Both the position numbers and the translations under genes were made by a program. Shown here in pieces: positions 41,663 through 50,705 of a stretch of DNA of 64,000 bases (position 1 is the first letter of the stretch; each line of letters starts with the position of its first letter). The stretch comes from Flavobacteriaceae bacterium PS02337 (lineage in GTDB: Bacteria; Bacteroidota; Bacteroidia; Flavobacteriales; Flavobacteriaceae). The stretch spans positions 124,001-188,000 of the forward strand of contig JASCOE010000002.1 of assembly GCA_029959285.1 (NCBI GenBank), read 5' to 3'. Below the pieces are notes generated by a model that saw only the letters and a program-made list of their open reading frames with translations, did not search any database and had not been told where the DNA came from.

Positions 41663-42313
41663 CTAAATTTCATTTTCAAAAGCTGTTTTTAAAACATCTC
41701 TCAATTCACTCAAAATCATTGCCGTTGCTCCCCAAACAACATGATTTTGAATATTAAAAGCCGGAACTAAAATATTTGCTCCATAAGAAGTTGATAATCT
41801 GGCTTCGATAATTATTTCATCATTTAAAAACACAGACAAAGGCAATTCTATAATCGCGGCAACTTCTCGAATATCGGGATAAAATGAAAGTTCTTCTTTT
41901 GCAATTCCTAAAAATGGATGCACTAAAAAATTACTCGGCGGAATATACATTGGAGAAAAATGTTTGATAACTTCTATTTTATCTCTTGTTACGCCGACTT
42001 CTTCATGCGTTTCTCTTAATGCTGTAGTTTCAAAATTTAAATCTTCCTTCTCGAATTTTCCTCCGGGAAAAGCAATTTGAGCCGAATGAACGCCATCGTA
42101 AGCATTTCTTACAATTAAAACCAGATGCGTTTTTTCTTGTTTAGGATAAAACAACATCATTACTCCTGCCATTCTTGCGTTTAATGCTTCGATATCAAGA
42201 TTTTTTAATCCCTCTACACGCTCTTTCGGAGCCATTTTTAAATGTGAAGCCACTGCTGGCAGTTCAACTGGAATTATATTGGGAACATATTTCAAAAAGT
42301 CTTGAAAATTCAT
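41663..42313 (-). CDS. NUDIX hydrolase, CoA pyrophosphatase-like
   Basis: 216 residues from the ATG at 42313. The Nudix box is intact in form GX5EX7REXXEEXG: starting GGKFEKEDLNFETTALRETH and continuing EEVG, near residues 84-108. The preceding segment VHSAQIAFPGGKFE and the upstream motif around LNARMAGVMMLFYP fit the CoA diphosphatase (NudL/YeaB) branch, which cleaves CoA to 4-phosphopantetheine and adenosine 3',5'-bisphosphate. A TTG two codons upstream is a weaker start. It is transcribed divergently from the DUF4268 gene. Confidence 0.85.
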   Translation of the reverse strand: MNFQDFLKYVPNIIPVELPAVASHLKMAPKERVEGLKNLDIEALNARMAGVMMLFYPKQEKTHLVLIVRNAYDGVHSAQIAFPGGKFEKEDLNFETTALRETHEEVGVTRDKIEVIKHFSPMYIPPSNFLVHPFLGIAKEELSFYPDIREVAAIIELPLSVFLNDEIIIEARLSTSYGANILVPAFNIQNHVVWGATAMILSELRDVLKTAFENEI

Positions 42314-42405
42314 AATCAAAGCTTATTTTTGTACTTTCAAATAAAACATAAATATACTCCAGAAAACGCAGTACCGCAAGTTTTCTAAAATTAAAGCCTA
42401 AAAAA

Positions 42406-42843
42406 ATGTACAGCAGAGAAGAATCACAAAGAATTAAAAGAGAATTTTGGGTAGCTTTTGCCGAAAAATATCCTCGTAAATGGGTCCTTTATGATACAAA
42501 AATTAAAGACTTCTCTTTTAAGTTTTTCGTTGATAATAAAAAAGCGCAAGTTTTAATTGATATTGAACAAAGAAGCGATGAAAAACGCATTGCTTATTTT
42601 GAAAAATTGGAAGCTTTAAAAAATATTCTGGAAGAAGAATTTATCAAAGATTTGGTTTTCGAGAAAAGCTATACTTTAGAAAGCGGTAAAACAATTAGCC
42701 GAATTTGGGTTGAAAAAACTGGAGTTGGTTTCAGTAATAAAAACAACTGGGACGCCATTTTTGATTTCTTCAACGAAAAAATGCACGCGCTCGAAATGTT
42801 CTATTTAGAATATGATGAGTTTATTAAGGATATTGAGGTGTAA
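42406..42843 (+). CDS. DUF4268 protein
   Basis: 145 residues, soluble. The N-terminal half, with REFWVAFAEKYPRKWVLYDT and FFVDNKKAQVLIDIEQR, and the aromatic-rich C-terminal half match the DUF4268 domain, a small restriction-endonuclease-like alpha/beta unit often found alone or joined to other domains. Here it is stand-alone. Function unknown. A nested inverted repeat with a terminator begins 2 bp after the stop. Confidence 0.8.
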   Translation: MYSREESQRIKREFWVAFAEKYPRKWVLYDTKIKDFSFKFFVDNKKAQVLIDIEQRSDEKRIAYFEKLEALKNILEEEFIKDLVFEKSYTLESGKTISRIWVEKTGVGFSNKNNWDAIFDFFNEKMHALEMFYLEYDEFIKDIEV

Positions 42844-42845
42844 GC

Positions 42846-42993
42846 TTCTAAGATACTGAGGTTCTAAGTTGCTAAGATTTTACATAGAAAACCCGACAGA
42901 TTTAAAAAATCTGTCGGGTTTATTATTTTTATTTAAGTCTGAAATACTTGATTATCTAAAACCTTAGCAACTTAGAACCTCAGTATCTTAGAA
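42846..42993. repeat. Nested inverted repeat surrounding a terminator
   Basis: Outer arms 42846-42877 and 42962-42993 match as reverse complements at 31 of 32 positions. The hairpin at 42889-42921 lies between them. The whole 148-bp unit sits between convergent genes. Confidence 0.88.
42889..42921. terminator. Bidirectional terminator inside the nested repeat
   Basis: A perfect 15-bp stem (AAACCCGACAGATTT and complement) with a 3-nt loop, ending in a T-rich run. Confidence 0.92.
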
Positions 42994-43001
42994 CCTCATT
43001 T

Positions 43002-43412
43002 TTAAACCGTAATAATATTATAAACAATAATGTGATCGTCATAATTGATGTAAAGCTGTTTTCTGTAATCCTGCTTTTTACGTGTTATAATTGATAATTT
43101 ACATTCTTTTCCATCATTGTCTTTACAGATAAAAGAATACGTAATATCGGTATCATTTTCTTCTCTTTCGATATAATCTTGAATATTAAAAAGCTGAATT
43201 TCTTGAGAATAAACTACAATTCTATGTTTATAGGTATCTAAAACAACCGAAAGATTAACCAAATCAAGATTGGACCATTCGCCCCATTTTCCTCTTTCAT
43301 TTTTTTCTAAAACGCTAAAACCAGAAGTTTTAAAATGATACGTCTGACCTTGCGCTTGTTGAAAACCGAAGGCTAAAAAAAATAAAAATATATAGGTGCG
43401 TAAAGAATTCAT
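43002..43412 (-). CDS. Small exported protein of unknown function
   Basis: 136 residues from ATG at 43412 (MNSLRTYIFLFFLAFGFQQA...). Signal peptide about 1-22 (cleaved after AQG). A longer frame would add residues overlapping the upstream gene and hide the signal peptide, so it is rejected. The mature part is beta-rich (HFKTSGFSVLEKNERGKWGE, HRIVVYSQEIQLFNI) with two cysteines in ICKDNDGKECKLSI. No family recognised. It starts 19 bp after the flavin oxidoreductase gene and is probably the last gene of that operon. Confidence 0.65.
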   Translation of the reverse strand: MNSLRTYIFLFFLAFGFQQAQGQTYHFKTSGFSVLEKNERGKWGEWSNLDLVNLSVVLDTYKHRIVVYSQEIQLFNIQDYIEREENDTDITYSFICKDNDGKECKLSIITRKKQDYRKQLYINYDDHIIVYNIITV

Positions 43413-43431
43413 AAATATTTCTTGCGGATAA

Positions 43432-44376
43432 TTAAAACTCAAAAGTAGTCTTTTCTTTGCATGCGACTTCAAATTCGGCAATCATTTGTTGAATAATTTG
43501 CTCTACAGGTAAAATCTCGTGAATCAGACCTGCTACTTGTCCAATTTCCAATTCTCCTTCTTCCAAATCTCCTTCAAACATTCCTTTTTTAGCTCTTGCA
43601 CGGCCCAAAAGCTGAACTAATTCTTCTTTAGATGGAGATTTTTGATAAAGTTCCTGAACATCTTGATAGAATTTATTCTTTATTAATCGAACTGGAGCTA
43701 ATTCTTTCAAAGTCAATTGCGTATCGCCTTCTTTAGTATTAACTATCGTTTCTTTAAAATTATTGTGTGATGAAGATTCTACAGATGCTGCAAAACGACT
43801 TCCGACCTGAACGCCATCTGCTCCCAAAACCATCGCAGCAAGCATTCCTCTTCCTGTTGCAATTCCTCCCGCAGCAATTAATGGAATCTGGATTTTTTCT
43901 TTCACCATCGGAATCAAAGTTAAAGTTGTGGTTTCTTCACGTCCGTTGTGCCCGCCTGCTTCAAAACCTTCAGCTACAACAGCATCAACACCCGCATCTT
44001 GAGCTTTTAAAGCAAAAACACTGCTGCTCACAACATGCACAACCGTAATTCCTTTTTCTTTCAAAAAAGAAGTCCAAGTTTTAGGATTTCCTGCAGAAGT
44101 AAAAACGATTTTCACGCCTTCTTCTACTACAATATTCATGATTTCTTCAATGTTTGGATACAACATCGGAATATTGACACCAAAAGGTTTATCTGTTGCT
44201 TTTTTGCATTTTTGAATGTGTTCTCGTAAAACTTCTGGATACATCGAACCTGCTCCAATAAGTCCTAAACCTCCTGCATTACTAACTGCAGAAGCCAATT
44301 TATAACCGCTATTCCAAATCATTCCGCCTTGAATGATAGGATATTTTATATTAAAAAGTTGTGTAATCTTATTCAT
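43432..44376 (-). CDS. Nitronate monooxygenase / FabK-like FMN oxidoreductase
   Basis: 314 residues from the ATG at 44376; the upstream in-frame extension is Cys/Phe/Ile-rich and overlaps the preceding gene, so it is not coding. TIM barrel with FMN sites in GGMIWNSGYKLASAVSNAGG, the catalytic His in VAEGFEAGGHNGREE, and the phosphate-binding region IAAGGIATGRGMLAAMVLGA. The family contains nitronate monooxygenases and FabK enoyl-ACP reductases, and motifs alone do not separate them here. It lies 10 bp after the subtilase stop. Confidence 0.83.
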   Translation of the reverse strand: MNKITQLFNIKYPIIQGGMIWNSGYKLASAVSNAGGLGLIGAGSMYPEVLREHIQKCKKATDKPFGVNIPMLYPNIEEIMNIVVEEGVKIVFTSAGNPKTWTSFLKEKGITVVHVVSSSVFALKAQDAGVDAVVAEGFEAGGHNGREETTTLTLIPMVKEKIQIPLIAAGGIATGRGMLAAMVLGADGVQVGSRFAASVESSSHNNFKETIVNTKEGDTQLTLKELAPVRLIKNKFYQDVQELYQKSPSKEELVQLLGRARAKKGMFEGDLEEGELEIGQVAGLIHEILPVEQIIQQMIAEFEVACKEKTTFEF

Positions 44377-44386
44377 TAAAAAAAAA

Positions 44387-45994
44387 TTATTGCTTGATGA
44401 TCTTTCCTGTTTTATGCAGATTATCAGCATCAAAACTATAAAAATAAAGTCCACTTTGTAAAGATTGCAATGAAACAACAGGATTCGAATTGTTAATTTT
44501 TTCTTCTATTAATTTCTGCCCTAAAACAGAGTAAATCGTTACCGAAGCTATATTATTTTCATTTAAAAAAGAAAAAGTAACCGATGTTTTCGCCGGATTT
44601 GGATATACTGAAAAAGACACTTCAGCAATAAAATCATCTACACTTAAAGCGGTTCCAAAATTTGGAATTCCGTAACCGTAATTATTATCAGGCGTTGTAA
44701 ATCTATCCGAAGAAGCCAAAATCATCTGTCTGATTTGTTTATTGGTTTTAGTTGGAAAAGCCTGCCATAAAGAAGCCGCCATTCCCGCCATAATCGGACA
44801 TGAAAAAGAAGTTCCGTTTGCAGTTCCAATAGCCCCAGTTGTACTAGAAACCACGGATGCTGTTCCTTGCGCCATAATTTCTGGCTTTATTCTGCCGTCA
44901 TAACTTGGTCCGATTGAACTAAAAGAAGATCTATCTCTAGTCGCTGTAACTGACCCAACTGTCAATACAGAAACGGCGTCGCCTGGAGAACCAATGTGCT
45001 TTTCTGTTCGAGTTCCTTCATTTCCTGCAGATGCTAAAACTAAAATCCCTTTACTAAAAGCAATTTCAGCCCCGCGAGAAATAAAATTAGTAATTCCGTT
45101 CATATCGCTATAGGTATGATTGTATCGAGGTTCGTCACGATCACCAAAATAGCCTAATGAAGTCGTAATGATATCTACTCCCAAAGCATCCGCTTTTTCT
45201 GCAGCTTCTACCCAAAGCGATTCTTCTAAAGGGTTTTCTAAAGCATCTATTTCGGTAATAAAAAGATAATAGGATGCATTTGGCGCGGTTCCAATCAAAG
45301 AATTTTCTTTGTAACCGCCCATTGTAGAAAGCACCAATGTTCCGTGATCACCTCCTGTGTAAAAATTGGCATTTCTATTTGTGTAATCATAACCACCTAA
45401 AATGCGGTTATTATTTCTAAGATTTTCGAACGGTTGTGCGGTATTTACACCGGGAAATCCTGCGTCTAAAACAGCAATGATTTTTCCCTCGCCAGTATAA
45501 TTCTGCTGATGTAAAACTTGTCCATTTAACATCTGAATTTGATTAGCAGAAGTACCGTAAGCATAATCTATAGTAGTCTCTAATTTTTTATGGGTCTGAT
45601 TTGTTTTGGCTTCTGAAACCTTCTTTCCTGTCGTGTTTAAAGTTTTATCTGCAAACTCTATTTTAGACACAAAAGAAAGCGTTTTTAAGGCATTAATATT
45701 AGCTTGCGTTCCCTGAATGTGAAGTGCATTTAACCATTTCGACTGTGCTTTTACGGTAATTCCTGTACTGGCTGTGATTTGATTTATATATGAAGTTTCT
45801 ACAGGAGCGTCAGTCACGTCCAATGCAATATTTTGAGCTGTTCTTCTATCTAACGCTTTTTGAGAAAGTTCCGTCTGCGGATTTGCTAGAAAAGTCTGTG
45901 AATTGGGCTTACCATTAAAATAAACCCAAGCGTCTTGCTGTGCAAAAACAGCAAATGAAAGAAGAAATAAAAGTAGAGTAAAGTTGCATTTCAT
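44387..45994 (-). CDS. Secreted subtilisin-type serine protease with T9SS sorting domain
   Basis: 535 residues. Signal peptide 1-18; a propeptide-like region to about 165 with VDVT...SKWLNALHI. Catalytic triad of family S8: Asp177 (AVLDAGFPG), His217 (GGDHGTLVLSTMGG) and Ser396 (NGTSFSCPIMAG), with oxyanion Asn325. Residues about 462-535 are a type IX secretion C-terminal domain (SVYPNPAKTSVTF...SLQSGLYFYSF...KIIKQ). It should cross the outer membrane by T9SS and be released or attached to the surface. It follows mnmA by 41 bp and precedes the flavin oxidoreductase gene. Confidence 0.93.
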   Translation of the reverse strand: MKCNFTLLLFLLSFAVFAQQDAWVYFNGKPNSQTFLANPQTELSQKALDRRTAQNIALDVTDAPVETSYINQITASTGITVKAQSKWLNALHIQGTQANINALKTLSFVSKIEFADKTLNTTGKKVSEAKTNQTHKKLETTIDYAYGTSANQIQMLNGQVLHQQNYTGEGKIIAVLDAGFPGVNTAQPFENLRNNNRILGGYDYTNRNANFYTGGDHGTLVLSTMGGYKENSLIGTAPNASYYLFITEIDALENPLEESLWVEAAEKADALGVDIITTSLGYFGDRDEPRYNHTYSDMNGITNFISRGAEIAFSKGILVLASAGNEGTRTEKHIGSPGDAVSVLTVGSVTATRDRSSFSSIGPSYDGRIKPEIMAQGTASVVSSTTGAIGTANGTSFSCPIMAGMAASLWQAFPTKTNKQIRQMILASSDRFTTPDNNYGYGIPNFGTALSVDDFIAEVSFSVYPNPAKTSVTFSFLNENNIASVTIYSVLGQKLIEEKINNSNPVVSLQSLQSGLYFYSFDADNLHKTGKIIKQ

Positions 45995-46035
45995 AGTATA
46001 CCTTTTGAGGAATTTCTTCCAAATAAGGTATAAAT

Positions 46036-47223
46036 TTAAGAAATTACTCCCGAACCAACTAATTCATTTTCTAAATACCAAGCAACAAATTGTCCTTCGG
46101 TAATGGCAGATTGAGCTTCTTCAAACTCTACATACATTCCATCTTCAAACTGATGTAAAACTGCTTTTTGCAAAGGCTGACGGTAACGAATTCGAGCCAT
46201 CACTTCCATTTTTTCTCCAGTATTTAAAGTCATATCTTCTCTAATCCAATGTACTTCAGATTTTCCAACAAAAAGCGCTTTTTTAAACAAACCTGGATGT
46301 AAGCTAGACAAACCTGTATAAATGGTATTGGTTTCAACATCAGTAGCAATTACAAATAACGGATCTGTAGTTCCTCCAACATTCAAACCTTTTCTTTGTC
46401 CAACAGTAAAATAATGAGCACCTTGATGTTTTCCAACTACTTTTCCCATTGTTGGAAGATATTCTAGTTTTTGAGATTCTAGTTTTAATTCTTCTTCTAA
46501 AGAAATTCCAGCTGGTTTTTCAGCTACATAAATGGAATCATTTTTATCAACCTGAACAATTTTACCTTCTTTAGGCTGTAATTTTTGCTGTAAAAACTCT
46601 GGAAGACGAACTTTTCCAATAAAACACAATCCTTGCGAATCTTTCTTTTCGGCAGTAACCAATTCCATCTCAGCAGCAATTTCGCGAACTTCTGGTTTAG
46701 TTAAAGCACCAATTGGAAACAAAGCTTTTGACAATTGTTCTTGCGACAATTGACATAAGAAATACGATTGATCTTTATTTTTATCTGCTCCTGCAATTAA
46801 TTGATAAACAGGTTTTCCGTCCACTTCAATTTCGCTTTTTTGACAATAATGTCCCGTTGCTACATAATCTGCACCAAGGCTTAAAGCGATTTTCATAAAC
46901 ACATCAAATTTGATTTCACGGTTACAAAGCACGTCAGGATTTGGAGTTCTTCCTTTTTCGTATTCGTTAAACATATAGTCAACGATTTTTTCTTTGTATT
47001 CTTCACTTAAATCAACAGTTTGAAACGGTATTCCGAGTTTTTCAGCAACAAGTAAAGCATCGTTACTGTCTTCTAGCCAAGGACATTCGTTAGAAATAGT
47101 AACCGAATCATCGTGCCAATTCTTCATAAAAAGGCCAATAACTTCGTATCCTTGCTGTTGCAATAAATAAGCCGCAACACTAGAATCTACTCCACCTGAA
47201 AGTCCAACAACTACTCGTTTCAT
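46036..47223 (-). CDS. mnmA: tRNA-specific 2-thiouridylase MnmA
   Basis: 395 residues from the ATG at 47223. Puts sulfur on U34 of Lys, Glu and Gln tRNAs. PP-loop GLSGGVDSS near residue 8; catalytic cysteines in [12 protein letters not shown] and [13 protein letters not shown]; tRNA-binding domain and C-terminal barrel ([20 protein letters not shown]) complete. The in-frame ATG at 47283 is upstream of the -7 box at 47250-47257 and so is not used. It may lead the operon mnmA, subtilase, flavin oxidoreductase, small exported protein. Confidence 0.96.
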   Translation of the reverse strand: MKRVVVGLSGGVDSSVAAYLLQQQGYEVIGLFMKNWHDDSVTISNECPWLEDSNDALLVAEKLGIPFQTVDLSEEYKEKIVDYMFNEYEKGRTPNPDVLCNREIKFDVFMKIALSLGADYVATGHYCQKSEIEVDGKPVYQLIAGADKNKDQSYFLCQLSQEQLSKALFPIGALTKPEVREIAAEMELVTAEKKDSQGLCFIGKVRLPEFLQQKLQPKEGKIVQVDKNDSIYVAEKPAGISLEEELKLESQKLEYLPTMGKVVGKHQGAHYFTVGQRKGLNVGGTTDPLFVIATDVETNTIYTGLSSLHPGLFKKALFVGKSEVHWIREDMTLNTGEKMEVMARIRYRQPLQKAVLHQFEDGMYVEFEEAQSAITEGQFVAWYLENELVGSGVIS

Positions 47224-47249
47224 TTTGAAATGTTTAATTTTTAAGGTTG

Positions 47250-47257
47250 CAAAGGTA
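47250..47257 (-). promoter_or_regulatory. -7 box for mnmA; decides its start
   Basis: TACCTTTG on the minus strand, 26 bp upstream of the ATG at 47223. Confidence 0.65.
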
Positions 47258-47364
47258 CGCCAAATAATAGAAAATTTCACCAACGTTTTGATTAGTTTAA
47301 GTAATCCCGCAGTAGATAAAACTTATCGCTTTTTTAAGTACATTTATTTCTCTATTTTAAAAAT

Positions 47365-49242
47365 ATGAAAAAATACATTTACAGCTTATTTTTCCTTTTT
47401 GTGCTAACTAATTTAAGTGCGCAACGATTTGTTTCGTCTATTCCAAATTACGAGGCTTACAAAGCATTTAAAGGAAAACCTTTGTCTGATAAATTCTCAA
47501 ATATCGAATCGGTGAAAGTCATTTATGATCTTCGAAAACAAAAAATGTATTACTTCAACAGCAGTCTTATTTTACTGCATTACGATTTTGTAACGGGATA
47601 TTTAGGCTACAATCATGATCTTGATATTTTTAATAATGAAAACTACAGCGACACAGAAAAAAATAGAGATTTTCTTCTCGGAAATTTAAATCATATAAAA
47701 GGAACTGATAAATGGATTTTTGAACTCGCAGCGTCAGATCACATGCCGATTCCGCTAATTGAAAAGTTTTTCAAACTAGTCAAAAATTCTACTTTTATTG
47801 GTGAAAAATTAAAATTTTATTTGAATAATCCAGAAATGATGAATTGGTTTCAACACGAGCAATTCAAAATTCCATGTGTAAAATCAGATTATATTTTTGG
47901 TGAAATAAAATATCAGGAAGTCGTTCGAGGAAGCAATATTGGAATTCTTAAGAAATACAAAATCAAAGAATTAGAAACTGTAAAACCTAATTCTGATGAA
48001 ATTATTATTTTGGATGGAACACCCGATATTCTTCCGAATGTGCGTGGCATAATTGTCAACGAACTTCAAACGCCTTTAAGTCATTTGGTTCTTTTAGGAA
48101 AAAACAGAAAGATTCCAATTATGGCTTACACAGATATTGAAAAAGACAACAATATCAAAAAACTGCTTTCTAAAAAAGTCGAATTAAAGATTGAAGTGGA
48201 TACTTTTTTCATTAAAGAATCAACTAAAAAAATTCCTGTAAAAACAGCAAGCAAAAAGAAAAAACTAACAATTGACAATACAGTAACCGACTTAGTTAGT
48301 CTTTCACAAATTCCTAAAAAAGGCGTAAATTATATTGGTTCAAAAGCACAAAATATGGCGTATTTAATTGCCATTTCAAAAGAAATTCCGTATAAAACTC
48401 CCGAAGATGCGCATGCAATTCCGTTTTACTTTTACATGCAACACATTCAGAAAAAATCAATTTCTCCTTTAATTACAGAACTTTTGGCTTATCCGCATAA
48501 AGATTCGACGGTTTGGATAAATAAGCAATTGAAAAAAATTAGAGAGGCGATTAAAAAAGAAAACGTTGATCCTGTATTAATTGCGAAACTGAACGAAACT
48601 TTCAAAAATGCAAAATTCAAAAATTTCCGTTTTCGTTCTTCCACAAACGCAGAAGATTTAGATGATTTTAATGGCGCTGGTTTGTACGATTCTAAAACCG
48701 GAATTTTAGGAGACAGCATCAAAACTTTCGAAAAAGCGATAAAACAAGTTTGGGCAAGCGTTTGGAACGAAGCTTCTTATAACGAAAGAGAACTTTTCGG
48801 AATCGATCAGCAAAATATTGCAATGGGCGTGTTAGTGCATCGTTCTTTTCCAGACGAATTAGCAAATGGCGTTATCATTACAAAAAACATTTTTAGAGAA
48901 AATTTTCCTGGAATTACGGTTAACATTCAAAAAGGAGAAAACTCAGTTGTAAAGCCAGAAAAAGGAGAAATTTGCGAACAATTTGTAGCGTATCATTTTA
49001 ATGACGGAAAAGATGAAACTGATTTTGATATCGACTATACTTCCAATTCAAATTTAAATGATAATGAACCTTTATTAAGCCGAAAAGAAATGAGCAATAT
49101 TTTTAATGTCAGTAAAAAAATTGAAACCAAAATGTATCGTTATTGGCGTAAAAACCAATTTCATCCCGTAGATATTGAGTTTAAAATTGTGGGCGAAAAA
49201 AGAGATTTATACATTAAACAAGTACGTCCTTTCAACGATTAG
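47365..49242 (+). CDS. Exported PEP-synthase-like protein, domains in permuted order
   Basis: 625 residues. Signal peptide 1-19 (ending NLSA-Q). Residues about 180-290 hold a phosphohistidine-type swivelling domain with TPLSHLVLLG (His240), and about 320-622 an ATP-grasp domain like the nucleotide-binding part of PEP synthase and PPDK: RSSTNAEDLDDFNGAGLYDS near 424, VLVHRSFPDELANGVIIT, and VDIEFK...LYIKQVRPF at the end. In PEP synthase the ATP-grasp domain comes first and the His domain second, followed by a PEP barrel; here the order is reversed and the barrel is missing. An exported ATP-using enzyme is odd. Function unknown. It ends 4 bp inside the convergent DUF4956 gene. Confidence 0.78.
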   Translation: MKKYIYSLFFLFVLTNLSAQRFVSSIPNYEAYKAFKGKPLSDKFSNIESVKVIYDLRKQKMYYFNSSLILLHYDFVTGYLGYNHDLDIFNNENYSDTEKNRDFLLGNLNHIKGTDKWIFELAASDHMPIPLIEKFFKLVKNSTFIGEKLKFYLNNPEMMNWFQHEQFKIPCVKSDYIFGEIKYQEVVRGSNIGILKKYKIKELETVKPNSDEIIILDGTPDILPNVRGIIVNELQTPLSHLVLLGKNRKIPIMAYTDIEKDNNIKKLLSKKVELKIEVDTFFIKESTKKIPVKTASKKKKLTIDNTVTDLVSLSQIPKKGVNYIGSKAQNMAYLIAISKEIPYKTPEDAHAIPFYFYMQHIQKKSISPLITELLAYPHKDSTVWINKQLKKIREAIKKENVDPVLIAKLNETFKNAKFKNFRFRSSTNAEDLDDFNGAGLYDSKTGILGDSIKTFEKAIKQVWASVWNEASYNERELFGIDQQNIAMGVLVHRSFPDELANGVIITKNIFRENFPGITVNIQKGENSVVKPEKGEICEQFVAYHFNDGKDETDFDIDYTSNSNLNDNEPLLSRKEMSNIFNVSKKIETKMYRYWRKNQFHPVDIEFKIVGEKRDLYIKQVRPFND

Positions 49243-49796
49243 TAGAAAACTAATAAATCTATTTCGTTTGTAGTGGTATTGATTAAGACGATTCTAAAAT
49301 CAAATTCTTCAATTTTAATTTTTTGTTGAATTGATTTTCGAATTACTTCAGCATTTAAAGAAAAGTTGTCATCAAGCGGTAATTTCAAATCTACAGTATT
49401 GAGATATTTTGAAGCTTTTTTGTTGACCATAATGGAAGCGGCAATATAAAATCCGATAATGATGATTTGAAAAAACAACAATAATTCAATCTTTTCAAAT
49501 GGATACATAATATCTAAAATGGAAAGCGTGATTGTTGCAAAAAGAAAGATAATTGCATTTACAGTAAAAGACTGTGTTCTAAATCGAAGTATCGAAAATA
49601 TAGCAAATAAGCCAAAACCAATTCCGACACCGATTTCTATTTTTGTAAAAAGATAGCAAAGCGAAAAAGTACAAAGCCCGACAATAACCATTAACGGATT
49701 TATAGTTGCATTATCTTTTCTATTAGGGAAAAAATACAGAACCAAAATCGAGAAAAACAACAGCAGAAATCGTCCTAAAAGCTCGTTTAAATTCAT
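49239..49796 (-). CDS. DUF4956 membrane protein
   Basis: 185 residues with about four membrane helices in the first 130 residues and a C-terminal soluble alpha/beta part. The stretch GVGIGFGLFAIFSILRFRTQ is the conserved core of DUF4956, a family often found near polyphosphate-polymerase (VTC-like) proteins, though none is adjacent here. Function unknown. It has its own -7 box at 49819-49826. It shares its last 4 bp with the convergent PEP-synthase-like gene. Confidence 0.85.
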   Translation of the reverse strand: MNLNELLGRFLLLFFSILVLYFFPNRKDNATINPLMVIVGLCTFSLCYLFTKIEIGVGIGFGLFAIFSILRFRTQSFTVNAIIFLFATITLSILDIMYPFEKIELLLFFQIIIIGFYIAASIMVNKKASKYLNTVDLKLPLDDNFSLNAEVIRKSIQQKIKIEEFDFRIVLINTTTNEIDLLVFY

Positions 49797-49818
49797 TGGT
49801 TAAAATAAATTGGTTACT

Positions 49819-49826
49819 CAAATGTA
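49819..49826 (-). promoter_or_regulatory. -7 box for the DUF4956 gene
   Basis: TACATTTG on the minus strand, 22 bp upstream of the ATG at 49796. Confidence 0.55.
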
Positions 49827-49883
49827 AACAATTTATGCTTTTCTTATTTTATTTTTAATAAACTAAGAAACGTTATTTTGGTA

Positions 49884-50609
49884 TCATTTTTTAGGAGCAG
49901 ATCCTTTTTCAGAAGCTTTATTTGTATTTTTCGGATCACTCATATTTACTTCTTTCACCAATTTCCCTTTTTGATAAAACTGCCAAATTCCAGCTTTTTT
50001 ACCATTCACAAATTTACCTTTAGAAGCAACAGATTTATCTGAATCATAAAAAACAGCAGCTCCGTTGTATTCATTATTTATAAAGTTTGATTCTTCTAGA
50101 AGCGTTCCATCTTGACCTATTTTTTTATAAGTTCCTTCTTTTAAACCATTTTTATAAGTCATCTCTTCTGCAACTTGCGCATTTGGATAATAAATGGTTC
50201 TTAAGCCTTCTAATTTTCCATTTTTATAATTCTCTACTGTCATTAAAACTTTAGAAGCTTTATGGTAATATTTCCATTCTCCTTCGCGAGATTTTCCAAC
50301 TTCTTTTCCTTCGCTTACTTTATTTTTACTCTGATCATAAAAAATAGTATACGAACTTCCGTCATTTGCACTAAAATCTCTTGTAGCTACAACATCACCT
50401 TTTTTCGTATCATCGAAAAATTTAAAAAGACCAGTTTCTTTTCCGTGATTAAAAGTTCCTTCATAACGAGGACGTTTAGATTCTGCATAAGTTCCTTTCC
50501 AAAGTCCGTCTTTTTTTCCAGCTGCATCGACTTTATTAATATCAGTCTGAGCATTAGAAATTAAGGACACTAAGAATAAAAATGCAAATATGATTTTTTT
50601 AGAGATCAT
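49884..50609 (-). CDS. Exported MORN-repeat (YwqK-type) protein
   Basis: 241 residues. Signal peptide 1-20 (cleaved after SNA). The rest consists of MORN-like repeats, with units such as DGLWKGTY, GEWKYYHKAS, NGKLEGLRTIYYPN, NGLKEGTYKKIG and GIWQFYQKGK, typical of the 'YwqK antitoxin' family label. In this setting there is no toxin next door, and the name should not be taken as function. The C-terminal tail is Lys/Asn/Ser-rich and disordered. It lies downstream of yidC, behind a terminator. Confidence 0.8.
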   Translation of the reverse strand: MISKKIIFAFLFLVSLISNAQTDINKVDAAGKKDGLWKGTYAESKRPRYEGTFNHGKETGLFKFFDDTKKGDVVATRDFSANDGSSYTIFYDQSKNKVSEGKEVGKSREGEWKYYHKASKVLMTVENYKNGKLEGLRTIYYPNAQVAEEMTYKNGLKEGTYKKIGQDGTLLEESNFINNEYNGAAVFYDSDKSVASKGKFVNGKKAGIWQFYQKGKLVKEVNMSDPKNTNKASEKGSAPKK

Positions 50610-50667
50610 AGAAATAGTTTTGTTTTTTAGCTTAAACGAAAATCTAAATTATAAATTATATTGGTAT

Positions 50668-50697
50668 AAAAAAATCCCGATTAAATCGAGATTTTTT
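50668..50697 (-). terminator. Terminator after yidC
   Basis: An A-run/T-run hairpin with core AAATCCCGA/TCGAGATTT (one mismatch), 9 bp after the yidC stop on the minus strand. Confidence 0.75.
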
Positions 50698-50705
50698 TAT
50701 TGAAA

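Noticed and set aside
43413-43481. 23-residue extension of the small exported protein
   Set aside because: It would hide the signal peptide and overlap the preceding gene.
44377-44478. 34-residue extension of the flavin oxidoreductase
   Set aside because: It overlaps the end of the subtilase gene and is Cys/Phe/Ile-rich; the ATG at 44376 begins the conserved barrel.
49884-50609. Reading the MORN-repeat protein as half of a toxin-antitoxin pair
   Set aside because: The 'YwqK antitoxin' label is only a family name; no toxin-like gene is adjacent and the protein has a signal peptide.
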